Assembly (NCBI RefSeq): GCF_900079775.1
Contig: NZ_LT556038.1
Location: forward strand, 473,060 to 513,085
Source: Leyella lascolaii
Lineage (GTDB): Bacteria > Bacteroidota > Bacteroidia > Bacteroidales > Bacteroidaceae
DNA length: 40,026 bases
Reading direction: 5' to 3'
Positions within the stretch are counted from its first letter, which is position 1. Every line of letters starts with the position of its first letter. Positions 16,899 through 23,848 of the stretch are shown here, piece by piece. The translations under genes were made by a program, and so were the position numbers. The notes below the pieces were generated by a model that had not been told where the DNA came from, ran no database searches, and saw nothing but the letters and a program-made list of their open reading frames with translations.

Positions 16899-17144
16899 TC
16901 AAAATTCTCGCATTTCGGAAATGGGGGTCTGCCGTTGTAGCCACTCTTTCACACATTCCATATTGTACTCGCTCGTGATGACTGCCGTATGGCTGTCGGT
17001 GGCGGTGAAACGTGTGCTTTCGTAATCATCTATCCACCCCTTGAGGGTGTCCGTTCCCCACGCTCCGGTATCGTCAAAGATACCGTCCAATGCCGTGATA
17101 GGTTCGCTGAACTTGACTATCAGCGTTTGATAGGTCGTGTTCAT
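16899..17144 (-). CDS. Small protein of unknown function, accessory operon
   Basis: An 81-residue acidic protein starting MNTTYQTLIVKFSEPITAL. It has no signal, membrane helix or recognised motif; the pattern suggests a small beta-alpha domain (DDYESTRFTATDSHTAVITSE). The start is fixed by a very good ribosome-binding site, GGAGGA, six bases upstream of the ATG, and by the 4-bp overlap with the DUF3873 gene. The longer frame to 17,225 lacks such support. Function unknown. Confidence 0.7.
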   Translation of the reverse strand: MNTTYQTLIVKFSEPITALDGIFDDTGAWGTDTLKGWIDDYESTRFTATDSHTAVITSEYNMECVKEWLQRQTPISEMREF

Positions 17145-17374
17145 AGTCTGTCCTCCTTTCCCTTCTTTGCGTTCAGCCACTTGTCCCGTGCGGCTCGGCA
17201 CTCGTCCAACGTGGGTTTGACACAAGAGAACAATTCTCTGTCTATGGGGTGGCGGTAGTCGTACTGCACAAGTGTCCGCCTGCGTCTTCCGATACCCGAT
17301 TGGAAACGCTCGTATTTCTCCGTACCTGCTTCCGCGCAGGTGCTTACTCCGTTGATGGTCATTCGTGTTGTCAT
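17141..17374 (-). CDS. DUF3873-type small protein
   Basis: A 77-residue basic protein, MTTRMTINGVSTCAEAGTEK, with a core RRRRTLVQYDYRHPID followed by LFSCVKPTLDECRAARDKWL. I recognise this as the DUF3873 family, frequent in Bacteroides conjugative transposons. The arginine cluster and two cysteines could suggest nucleic-acid or metal binding, but this is a guess. It overlaps the downstream gene by 4 bp (ATGA style), so the two are translationally coupled. Confidence 0.75.
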   Translation of the reverse strand: MTTRMTINGVSTCAEAGTEKYERFQSGIGRRRRTLVQYDYRHPIDRELFSCVKPTLDECRAARDKWLNAKKGKEDRL

Positions 17375-17393
17375 AATGTTGCTTTTTAGATGG

Positions 17394-17651
17394 TTAAAAA
17401 TGTACTGACAGAACTCTGTTCTTCATCACCATTTCGGGGTTGCTTGTGTAGCGTTGGTGCAGGTAGAAATGGTGTGAGCCGAAGCCGTAAAGGAAAAACT
17501 TGTCAAGTTCGTGCTTCTCGGCAAACTCCTTTACGCTCTTTCTCAATTCCCCCTCACTCGTTGTGAGAGTGAGGAGGTTCACAAATTCAAGGAACATCGT
17601 GGGGATTGCATCATCCCACACACAAATCATACTTTCAATTCTTACTTCCAT
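17394..17651 (-). CDS. Small protein of unknown function, accessory operon
   Basis: An 85-residue protein starting MEVRIESMICVWDDAIPTMF. Mixed helical pattern with ELRKSVKEFAEKHELDKFF and a histidine/aromatic-rich C-terminal part (YGFGSHHFYLHQRY). No signal peptide or membrane segment and no recognised family. It lies 19 bp upstream of the DUF3873 gene and 24 bp after pcfJ, so it belongs to the same transcription unit. Confidence 0.65.
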   Translation of the reverse strand: MEVRIESMICVWDDAIPTMFLEFVNLLTLTTSEGELRKSVKEFAEKHELDKFFLYGFGSHHFYLHQRYTSNPEMVMKNRVLSVHF

Positions 17652-17675
17652 ATCAATGTTGTTTTAGGGGTTATG

Positions 17676-19007
17676 CTATGCCGCTTTCATCCGCTCACGG
17701 ATAAGGTTGGCGTTCTTGTTCACAAGGTCTATGATGCGCTCGTGATATTCGGTGTCCTGGTTGTGCTTGCCGTGGCACTGCACCACTTCGAGGGTTCGCA
17801 AGTCCACCTCTACGGTTTCAATAATCTCATCGCCAATCCTTGCCGATAGTATGAGGGTGTCGGCTTTCTTGTAGTATCCACTGCCAAACACGCAGATGCC
17901 CTGCGTCTTGCCCTCGTTGTAATACTCGTCTATGCTTTCAAGCACCTTGACGATTATTTCCTCGTCCGTGATTACCAAGCCGAAGAATTTGGATTTGTTG
18001 GCGATGAAATCCTCCGCATCTTTCTTTCGTTGGAGTTGTCGCTGTTGCTCACGCTCACGCCTTTCAATCTCCCAACGGCGTTGCTCTGCGGCTCTTTCCT
18101 TCTCGTGTATGGCTTCAATTTTTCGGGTTGCGTTGTCGTGTGCCGCCATGAAATCTTCGGGACAGATGTTCTTCGGGTTACGGAGGTCTTGACCGAGTTT
18201 TTTGAGCATACGCAGATAGTCGCACCACATTGAGAGGTTGTCTATCTGATACTTGTGACGCTTGGCAATCAGATATGATGCCCAACATTCATCGGCAGTA
18301 CGGGTATTGAAAAGAAAGTGTTTCATGACCTCAATCTCACCGCCTTTCATAAGGGTTTCAATTCTTGGGTCTGAAAGCAAGGCTTTGAAAAGACGCACGG
18401 GGGAGATGCCGTGGAAATCGCCCTTGAAGCCGTTACGTCTGAGTTGGGGCAATATCCTCATCTTTGGATATGCACAGCTTCTTGCCACCACATCATCGTA
18501 TAGGCTGTTGTGCGGTCTTACCTCCATATCGCTGCCTAATGCCCACACATCGCAATAGCAGAAAAGGAAGCCACGGAGCAACGCCATGTCCGTAACCTTG
18601 CCGTCGGGTGAAATCCAACGCTGCACGACCTCGTGGCAGTAGAAACGCATCGGTTCGCCTTTCCTGCTCTCGCATCTGACCTGCGCCACGCGGATTACCT
18701 GATACCCTTTGCAGGTGGTTATCACGCTGAAATTCTGCGTTTCCTTGTAGATGCGTCTGCGTGTGTCCTGCACTTTGAGTTCGGCATGGCATTTGGGGCA
18801 GGTGCAGCCTTCAAGGGTGTCGCATAGTCCGCTGTCGCTGTGCCACTCGTGACCGCAGTCGGAACAGGTGATGTTCCCTTTCTTGGTGCGGTAGCCGATA
18901 TGCTCAACGCAGTGGCGGTATGCCCAATCTATTTGTGTCGCTGATATGGGGCGAAGGTTGGCGGAAAGTCTTGCCACCTCTTTCTGTATCTTGGTCTTCG
19001 GTTTCAT
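17676..19007 (-). CDS. PcfJ-like protein
   Basis: A 443-residue protein of the PcfJ family, named from enterococcal conjugative plasmid pCF10 and widespread in Bacteroides mobile elements. A putative zinc knuckle lies near the N-terminus: C48-x2-C51 and C70-x2-C73, with H53 and H56 between. A highly charged coiled coil follows at about residues 290-335 (KERAAEQRRWEIERREREQQ), then a C-terminal domain with YYKKADTLILSARIGDEIIE. Function unproven; a nucleic-acid role is suggested by the zinc motif. It overlaps pcfK by 4 bp. Confidence 0.82.
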   Translation of the reverse strand: MKPKTKIQKEVARLSANLRPISATQIDWAYRHCVEHIGYRTKKGNITCSDCGHEWHSDSGLCDTLEGCTCPKCHAELKVQDTRRRIYKETQNFSVITTCKGYQVIRVAQVRCESRKGEPMRFYCHEVVQRWISPDGKVTDMALLRGFLFCYCDVWALGSDMEVRPHNSLYDDVVARSCAYPKMRILPQLRRNGFKGDFHGISPVRLFKALLSDPRIETLMKGGEIEVMKHFLFNTRTADECWASYLIAKRHKYQIDNLSMWCDYLRMLKKLGQDLRNPKNICPEDFMAAHDNATRKIEAIHEKERAAEQRRWEIERREREQQRQLQRKKDAEDFIANKSKFFGLVITDEEIIVKVLESIDEYYNEGKTQGICVFGSGYYKKADTLILSARIGDEIIETVEVDLRTLEVVQCHGKHNQDTEYHERIIDLVNKNANLIRERMKAA

Positions 19008-19420
19008 AAGCCTAAATCAAATAATGAGGGTTGGGGTTGGTTTTCTTTTCTCGCTGACGGTCTGTGGCGGTTCTGCAACTTGCGGAGTTCCTCCTCTTGG
19101 TATTTGCGGACAGCGTTCTGACGTGCCTCCGCCTTTTCCTCTGCCGTGAGTTTCACAACGTGGTTCACAACCACTTGGCAGTCCATCGGTTTGCCCACCT
19201 CTATCTCGTTTTCCTCATAGTAGTGGATGGCTTGCCCGAATATCTCTCCGTCCGTGAAACCGTTGCAACCGCTTTTCTGCACATAGTTCAGAATGTGGGT
19301 CACGCACTCGTCCATGTTCTTGGCAGGGTTGCGGTACTTCTTTGCAAATAGCGCATCTTCCTCCGCACGCTGTTCCAAGTACATATATATCGTTCTCTTG
19401 AAATGGTCTGTTCCTTTCAT
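19004..19420 (-). CDS. PcfK-like protein
   Basis: A 138-residue protein starting MKGTDHFKRTIYMYLEQRAE, the familiar N-terminus of PcfK-like proteins. Further motifs: NPAKNMDECVTHILNYVQK and HYYEENEIEVGKPM. The C-terminal third is a basic helix (EEKAEARQNAVRKYQEEELRKL) ending in a short hydrophobic PSLFDLGL tail; such short linear tails sometimes bind the beta sliding clamp, a possibility only. Coupled to pcfJ by a 4-bp overlap. The pair is usually found together; function unproven. Confidence 0.8.
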   Translation of the reverse strand: MKGTDHFKRTIYMYLEQRAEEDALFAKKYRNPAKNMDECVTHILNYVQKSGCNGFTDGEIFGQAIHYYEENEIEVGKPMDCQVVVNHVVKLTAEEKAEARQNAVRKYQEEELRKLQNRHRPSARKENQPQPSLFDLGL

Positions 19421-19433
19421 ATCGCTGTCATTT

Positions 19434-19655
19434 TTAGATTATCTGTTTCAGTATCTCTCTCCAATAGGTCGGCTCTACCTCGCTGAGAAGGAAGTCCATG
19501 AAATCCCTCCGTGCGTCCTTGTTCAGTTCGTGGTACAATCTTCGGAAAGTTTCAAAATTGCCGTTGATGTACGTTTCCACCATATACACGAAGATGTTGT
19601 CCACCTCGTAATATCTGCACTGCTGCGCTGCCGTCTTGCTGTTTCTTTTTGCCAT
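19434..19655 (-). CDS. Small helical protein of unknown function
   Basis: A 73-residue protein from the ATG at 19,655: MAKRNSKTAAQQCRYYEVDN, then VYMVETYINGNFETFRRLYHEL and a final acidic-aromatic helix. It looks wholly helical and cytoplasmic. The upstream in-frame extension to 19,829 overlaps the membrane-protein gene and is rejected. It sits 13 bp upstream of pcfK in the same operon. No family recognised. Confidence 0.65.
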   Translation of the reverse strand: MAKRNSKTAAQQCRYYEVDNIFVYMVETYINGNFETFRRLYHELNKDARRDFMDFLLSEVEPTYWREILKQII

Positions 19656-19666
19656 GTCGGTAAGGG

Positions 19667-19882
19667 TTAAAGGGTGAATAACCAAAGGATGAAGCCAAAG
19701 AAGGCAATGGTGGAAAGGATAGCCACGATTACACCTATCGCCACTCGGAACACTCCGTTTACAATCTCTCTGATGATGCCCCAAAGGATGCCGAACACCC
19801 CGAAGGCGGTGCGCATCATCAAGCCGCATATCGCCAACCCGATGTGTTGCGCCATTTGTCTGAAATTTGCCGTTGCCGTCAT
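19667..19882 (-). CDS. Small membrane protein, first gene of the accessory operon
   Basis: A 71-residue protein with hydrophobic segments at about residues 14-36 and 44-69 (VAIGVIVAILSTIAFFGFILW) separated by a short polar turn. It has the form of a two-helix membrane protein. No family recognised. It is 11 bp from the next gene. No -7 box of the TAnnTTTGC type was found immediately upstream on the minus strand. Confidence 0.65.
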   Translation of the reverse strand: MTATANFRQMAQHIGLAICGLMMRTAFGVFGILWGIIREIVNGVFRVAIGVIVAILSTIAFFGFILWLFTL

Positions 19883-20052
19883 ATCTTCGCTGTTTTTGAT
19901 TTTTTTGTTTTTAATGCGGATTCAAGAGCTGAGGGAGTTGAGTTTCAAACTATCTTATCTGCCTCTCGTTTATCCGACATTTTTTTTATGCGTCTTTCTG
20001 TCGCATCGGTCGTTTTCGTTTCGGGTGCTTGAAAAGGTAGGGATTAGGGAAT

Positions 20053-20124
20053 GCAAGGTTTTTCGGTCAAAATACTACCCGCAGGGCTGGAGATTTTTAC
20101 CGAAAACAGGAGGCTTGACCTTGC
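20053..20124. repeat. Interrupted inverted repeat
   Basis: Three paired blocks nest here: GCAAGGT (20,053-20,059) with ACCTTGC (20,118-20,124), TTTTCGGT (20,060-20,067) with ACCGAAAA (20,099-20,106), and AAAAT with ATTTT inside. The left arm is continuous while the right arm is split by 11 bases. Confidence 0.55.
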
Positions 20125-20154
20125 TTTCCCGTCCAATCCCGGAATTACCTTTGC
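20121..20154 (+). promoter_or_regulatory. Candidate rightward promoter
   Basis: TACCTTTGC at 20,146-20,154 matches the Bacteroides -7 consensus TAnnTTTGC exactly, with a possible -33 TTG at 20,121-20,123, 22 bases before it. Transcripts would begin near 20,160 and run into the dyad-rich region that follows, which lacks a convincing gene. Confidence 0.45.
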
Positions 20155-20311
20155 GCCCAGAACGAAAATGACTGACTGATGCGGCTTACTGAAAGGCGCA
20201 AAATGGAGGTAAACGAAAACAGAGGCAGATTGTGTAGAAAAAAACTTCAGGGGAAAATCCGTAAAAAAAAGAATCACCAAAAGGAAAAAGACATCACCGG
20301 AAGCGTGAAAA

Positions 20312-20401
20312 GGGCAAACCACAACAAAGGAAGTATGATTGTTTCCGATCCGACGGAACTTGTTCAGCCGGGTGGCAACAATCATTCTTCCCGGTTTGTC
20401 C
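20312..20401. repeat. 90-bp extended dyad
   Basis: Outer arms GGGCAAACC (20,312-20,320) and GGTTTGTCC (20,393-20,401) pair at 8 of 9 positions. Inner arms GGAAGTATGATTGTT (20,329-20,343) and AACAATCATTCTTCC (20,377-20,391) pair at 14 of 15. The loop of about 33 bases contains a further small stem. Possible roles are an RNA structure, a recombination site or a protein-binding region. Confidence 0.7.
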
Positions 20402-20542
20402 GGCTGTGTGTGGGCGCCTGTTTCATTCATGGGGCAGGCTGACACACTCTGCATTCACTTTCCGCTTCCGGCAAAAGAGACAGCGAAAAAAGAAAAATCA
20501 TTTGAAAACCCGTAAAAGCATCTCTTGGCATAGGCGCAAAAG

Positions 20543-20599
20543 AAAGGGGCATTGCTTCATCTGTCTAAACATCGTTTAGGCGTGAGGCAATGCCCTTTT
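20543..20599. repeat. Nested hairpin 1 (GGGCATTGC stem)
   Basis: GGGCATTGC (20,547-20,555) pairs perfectly with GCAATGCCC (20,587-20,595), with A/T pairs extending the base. Inside it CTAAAC and GTTTAG form a second stem with an ATC loop (20,565-20,579). Confidence 0.7.
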
Positions 20600-20615
20600 C
20601 TCCAGCTATGCGGTA

Positions 20616-20663
20616 GTCGGCACACGTTTGTTCCAAACTCGTTTTGGGCAATGGTGTGCCGAC
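20616..20663. repeat. Nested hairpin 2 (GTCGGCACAC stem)
   Basis: GTCGGCACAC (20,616-20,625) pairs perfectly with GTGTGCCGAC (20,654-20,663). The 28-base loop holds GTTTG-TTC-CAAAC, and alternatively CCAAA pairing with TTTGG, so two loop folds compete. It lies 16 bp after hairpin 1. Confidence 0.7.
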
Positions 20664-20746
20664 GGACAATACCGCTTTTACGGAAAATTCTTATGAATGA
20701 GGGGATAAAAAACGGGAGTTTATATCAAAATCTCGAATTAAATAGC

Positions 20747-20755
20747 TACTTTTGC
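20747..20755 (+). promoter_or_regulatory. Promoter-like box upstream of the IS remnant
   Basis: TACTTTTGC matches TAnnTTTGC exactly and is followed by GAAGAGTTCTTTGA, which resembles the start of a transcribed leader. The downstream gene, if there was one, appears displaced by the IS982 fragment. The box also differs by one base (CTACTTTTGC) from GTAnnTTTGC, the sequence reported at CTnDOT-type integration sites. Confidence 0.4.
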
Positions 20756-20931
20756 ATACGAAGAGTTCTTTGAAGGTTACGCAACGCGCAGAAGGATAAT
20801 GCAGTAGATAACTAACTAAATCGTAACCTATTACTATCAAGAGCAATTAACCTACGCTCATTTCCAATAAATTACACTCTTTTCGTAACTTCGATTTGCT
20901 AAAATACAAAGAATTACAAACAATAATCGCT

Positions 20932-21383
20932 ATGATCACCAAGGACAAAGTTACGGAAATATTCTGTATGGCAGACGACTTCTGCAAGTTTTTTTTGATG
21001 CAATGATGGCAAAATATATGCTCAAAACACTCAAAAAGCGGAAATATCACCGTTCTTCTACCATGTCAAGGGAGGAAGTTATAATGATTATCATCCTTTT
21101 TCATGATTCGGGCTATCGTTGTCTCAAACACTTTTATCTTGAACGGGTCTGCAAGCATATGAGTCATCTTTTTCCACAAGTTGTCTATTACAACCGTTTC
21201 GTAGAGATAAAACATGAGGTAGCAATCCCTCTTGCCTTGTTCATCGAGAAGGTACTTTGGGGCAAATGTACCGGCATCAGCTTTGTAGACAGTACTCCTT
21301 TGCGTGTTTGTAAGAATCAAATAATACATATCCATAAGGTGTTTAAGGGAATAGCCCAAGGGGGACTCAAATCTCCAGTTTAG
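20932..21383 (+). pseudogene. Frameshifted, truncated IS982-family transposase
   Basis: The ATG at 20,932 opens MITKDKVTEIFCMADDFCKF, the N-terminus of IS982-type transposases of Bacteroides. A run of eight T residues near 20,989-20,996 breaks the frame; reading continues in another frame as DAMMAKYMLKTLKKRKYH and EVIMIIILFHDSGYRCLKHF up to FVDSTPLRVCKNQ. Only about the first half of the roughly 290-residue protein remains. The sequence then diverges after GIAQ and hits a stop. The loss of frame and of the C-terminal catalytic part make it inactive. The left end of the IS is probably near 20,826-20,840. Confidence 0.8.
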
Positions 21384-21745
21384 GTTTATGTCGCATGAAA
21401 TATCCTTGCAAAGCTACAGGCAGTCCACCGTCCCGAGGAGCCCAAACCACCTCATACCTAACACATAATGTAAATGCCTATAAATCGAAAAGATACAAAA
21501 TGGCATAGGAAAAGTGACGAAAACAGGAAACAGCAGAGCCATGCCAATGAAGGATAATATATTATTTTTGTTCGGCTAAGCAATTTGTGCATAGTATCAT
21601 AATGGTTTTAAAGAGATTTGTATTTTCTCTGTGGCACGGACAAGAATCTCGTTTTGACCATTCATGCTCTAATCTCATGGGATATATATCACATCGAATG
21701 TAGATTATCAGTTTTGACTTTCTTAATTACAAATAATGGACGCAC
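21384..21745. other. Intergenic, upstream of the DKNYY operon
   Basis: A/T-rich DNA without a recognised gene. TATTTTTG at 21,563-21,570 partly matches the -7 consensus and could serve the operon at 21,746, leaving a leader of about 170 bp. No convincing inverted repeat marks the right end of the IS fragment. Confidence 0.35.
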
Positions 21746-22903
21746 ATGAAACAGATAAAGTCATGTAAGACACACTTTCCAATATCAGTCTTCGTTCTGG
21801 GTATACTGATACTCACGTCATGTACAACCGGTTATAAAAATGACGGCAAGAAAGTGACATGGCACACATGGAACGAGGGGAGCGGGCATCATTCAATGAA
21901 GGTGAATGCCGACCCCGAGACATTTGAAATTCTGAATGATGATTATGGCAAAGATAAGACGCATGCTTTCTATCTGGGAGACATAATAACAGGAGCGGAC
22001 GGACATACATTTCGAGTACTTGAAAAAGGTTTTGCTGCTGACAAATCTAACGTATATGATAAAGGTGAATTAATGAAGGGAGTGGAGCCTGCCTCTTTCA
22101 AGATTCATTCCTATGAATTGACGGAAGATAAGAATGATTTTTATTATAATGGTAAGGCTCTAAATGTAAGAGATAAATCTTCATTTGAGATTCTGAAAGA
22201 CAACTCAGGTGAAAATACAAATTGGGGGAAAGACAAGTATAATGGATATTACCTGAACGGCACGGTAATTCCTAACATCGATTACGCCACATTTCATCCC
22301 ATAGACGCGCAGCGACTGATTCAATCAGGATATTATGCCGCTGATAAATATAAAGTATTTTTCAAGGGGGAGGAGATTCCAGGTGCAGATCCGGCAACAT
22401 TCAGGGAGGTAGATTTCTCTATAGGACAAGATAAGTATAGAGTCTATCAAAAAGGAATACCGACACAGATAAAAGATTACAATAAACTTACTCGATTCGG
22501 AAGTTTGATGTATTCTGACGGGACGCATATTTACGATTTGGATTTTAATATTCTTCAAGGCGCTGATGTCGCAACCTTCGAGCATATTTCCGACAACTGG
22601 TATAAAGATGCGTCGCATGTATGGTGGATTAATAAATTAGTTAGAGGCGCAAATCCAAAAACATTTAGTCCTGTCAAAGTCACATCCTTCGCGGGAGGAA
22701 CGTCTCTGGACTTTAATTATGGAAAAGATGACAAACACGTGTTTTATCAGGATTCCATAATCCCGGCTGCCGATGCCGCCAGCTTTGAAAAGATTGATTT
22801 CCCGGATGGTGAGAGTTGGACAGTCTTCGACCGCAATCATGTGTATCAAGGCAAAGATTCCCCCAAACTCCGAGAATACCTGAAAAAGAAATACGGCAAA
22901 TGA
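21746..22903 (+). CDS. DKNYY-repeat lipoprotein
   Basis: A 385-residue protein with a lipoprotein signal (lipobox LTSC, Cys near residue 26). The mature part consists of about nine degenerate repeats of 26-38 residues, each with a DK-x3-VFY-x-G half and a GAD-x2-TF-x2-L/I half (for example AADKYKVFFKGEEIPGADPA near residue 200). This is the DKNYY family, known in Bacteroidota and other bacteria, whose function I do not know. It is probably anchored in the outer membrane and forms a repetitive beta structure that could bind a partner. First of four coupled genes; its stop overlaps the next start. Confidence 0.8.
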   Translation: MKQIKSCKTHFPISVFVLGILILTSCTTGYKNDGKKVTWHTWNEGSGHHSMKVNADPETFEILNDDYGKDKTHAFYLGDIITGADGHTFRVLEKGFAADKSNVYDKGELMKGVEPASFKIHSYELTEDKNDFYYNGKALNVRDKSSFEILKDNSGENTNWGKDKYNGYYLNGTVIPNIDYATFHPIDAQRLIQSGYYAADKYKVFFKGEEIPGADPATFREVDFSIGQDKYRVYQKGIPTQIKDYNKLTRFGSLMYSDGTHIYDLDFNILQGADVATFEHISDNWYKDASHVWWINKLVRGANPKTFSPVKVTSFAGGTSLDFNYGKDDKHVFYQDSIIPAADAASFEKIDFPDGESWTVFDRNHVYQGKDSPKLREYLKKKYGK

Positions 22904-23079
22904 TGGTTCAGATTGGTAAATTCATAGGTTCGGCGGTTGTCATGTTCTTATTCATGCTCTGTCTGATATTCTGCTTCGACTCTCCCGACACGTTGACCAA
23001 TATTCTGCTTGTCAGCGAGAACGTGCTTTTTTGGGGTTGTATACTTTGGCTCATTAACAGGAATGGAGGCAAACGATGA
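22900..23079 (+). CDS. 59-residue two-helix membrane protein
   Basis: Starts MMVQIGKFIGSAVVMFLFML at an ATG overlapping the previous stop. Two hydrophobic segments, about residues 8-24 and 36-53, separated by a short acidic loop (FDSPDTLTN), and a basic end (NRNGGKR). No recognised family. The frame is open upstream to 22,816, but the overlap start fits the 4-bp overlaps at both other junctions. It may be an accessory subunit of the neighbouring membrane protein. Confidence 0.7.
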   Translation: MMVQIGKFIGSAVVMFLFMLCLIFCFDSPDTLTNILLVSENVLFWGCILWLINRNGGKR

Positions 23080-23459
23080 AACTGACTGATAAACGATTCT
23101 GGATATTTGAGGCATTATCTCTTGTATGTGGAGAGTTAACCTTCTGCTTAGCTGCGGTAATTTGGTTTGCGTTGGCTCAAGTTAACTGGTTTTCATTATG
23201 GACAATTCAGCTGACCTTTTTGCTTTGCTGGGCATTAGGGGTTTTCCTTTCATGGCTCACATCCCCAAATACAAAGTATATTGCATTCAGAACATACATA
23301 TGGACCAATTGCGTGTACCTGGCTTTGACAATTTACAATGTCAGTAATGGAGATCCATCGATAAACGGTTGGTATGTATTGTTCTGCTTCGGATTTGCCA
23401 TCGTTTCTTTACCCGCATTTGCCTTGATGACAATTGTTAACAATAAGATAGCCAAATGA
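23076..23459 (+). CDS. Four-helix membrane protein of unknown function
   Basis: A 127-residue protein with four likely membrane helices at about residues 8-33, 40-61, 68-86 and 97-122. The N-terminus is MKLTDKRFWIFEALSLVCGE. Loops are short; a conserved-looking SWLTSPNTKY turn separates helices 2 and 3. I do not recognise the family. ATGA overlaps on both sides show it is made in step with its neighbours. Confidence 0.7.
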   Translation: MKLTDKRFWIFEALSLVCGELTFCLAAVIWFALAQVNWFSLWTIQLTFLLCWALGVFLSWLTSPNTKYIAFRTYIWTNCVYLALTIYNVSNGDPSINGWYVLFCFGFAIVSLPAFALMTIVNNKIAK

Positions 23460-23848
23460 TTAACAGAACAAAGGCATTTGGATTCATTTTACTGGTAGCA
23501 TTACCTCTTTTGGTCGTGAATCTTATGGGAAGGAACTTAGGAATTGGTAAAGAGGATATGATAAAGGAAGTAGCAAATGAAGTTATCGGGATGGTAGATG
23601 ATTTCAAAGACAAGAACGGACGGTTACCTATCGGACTTCATGAGATAGGAGCTCCTTTCGAGGGAATTGATGAGACCTATGAGTACAAGGATTATATTTT
23701 CTATTACGAACAGAGAAAAGACGGTTTTTATTGGCTGACCATCACATTTGGTCCGGATAAGAATTACTGTTACAATTCTAAAGATAAGTCTTGGATATGG
23801 GATTGTGATTCTGAGCAATTAGAAATGTACAAGAAACATTCCAATTAA
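23456..23848 (+). CDS. Membrane-anchored protein of unknown function
   Basis: A 130-residue protein with one N-terminal membrane helix (about residues 7-24, FGFILLVALPLLVVNLMG) and a soluble domain outside the cytoplasm by the positive-inside rule. The domain has VANEVIGMVDDFKDKNGRLP, which resembles the pilin-like/type II secretion pseudopilin pattern of a helix followed by 'KNGRLP', and an aromatic-rich beta part (YEYKDYIFYYEQRKDGFYW). The same helix-plus-NGRLP pattern occurs in many small anchored proteins, so I do not call it a pilin. Last gene of the operon. Confidence 0.68.
   Translation: MINRTKAFGFILLVALPLLVVNLMGRNLGIGKEDMIKEVANEVIGMVDDFKDKNGRLPIGLHEIGAPFEGIDETYEYKDYIFYYEQRKDGFYWLTITFGPDKNYCYNSKDKSWIWDCDSEQLEMYKKHSN

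Larger units (their letters stand above)
19883..20931. other. Gene-poor, structure-rich right flank of the element
   Basis: About 1 kb with no convincing gene. Frames at 20,044-20,454 (minus) and 20,179-20,442 (plus) have odd compositions and cross long dyads, so I treat them as chance. The region holds two promoter-like boxes, an interrupted inverted repeat, a 90-bp dyad and two further hairpins, listed separately. Confidence 0.6.

Noticed and set aside
20044..20454. Minus-strand 136-residue and overlapping plus-strand 87-residue frames
   Set aside because: Unusual composition, no family resemblance, and both cross the long dyads; best explained as chance in structured DNA.
23456..23848. 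Calling the last operon gene a pseudopilin
   Set aside because: The helix and 'KNGRLP' segment resemble pseudopilins, but there is no prepilin cleavage motif (G-F-T-x2-E) at the start of the helix.
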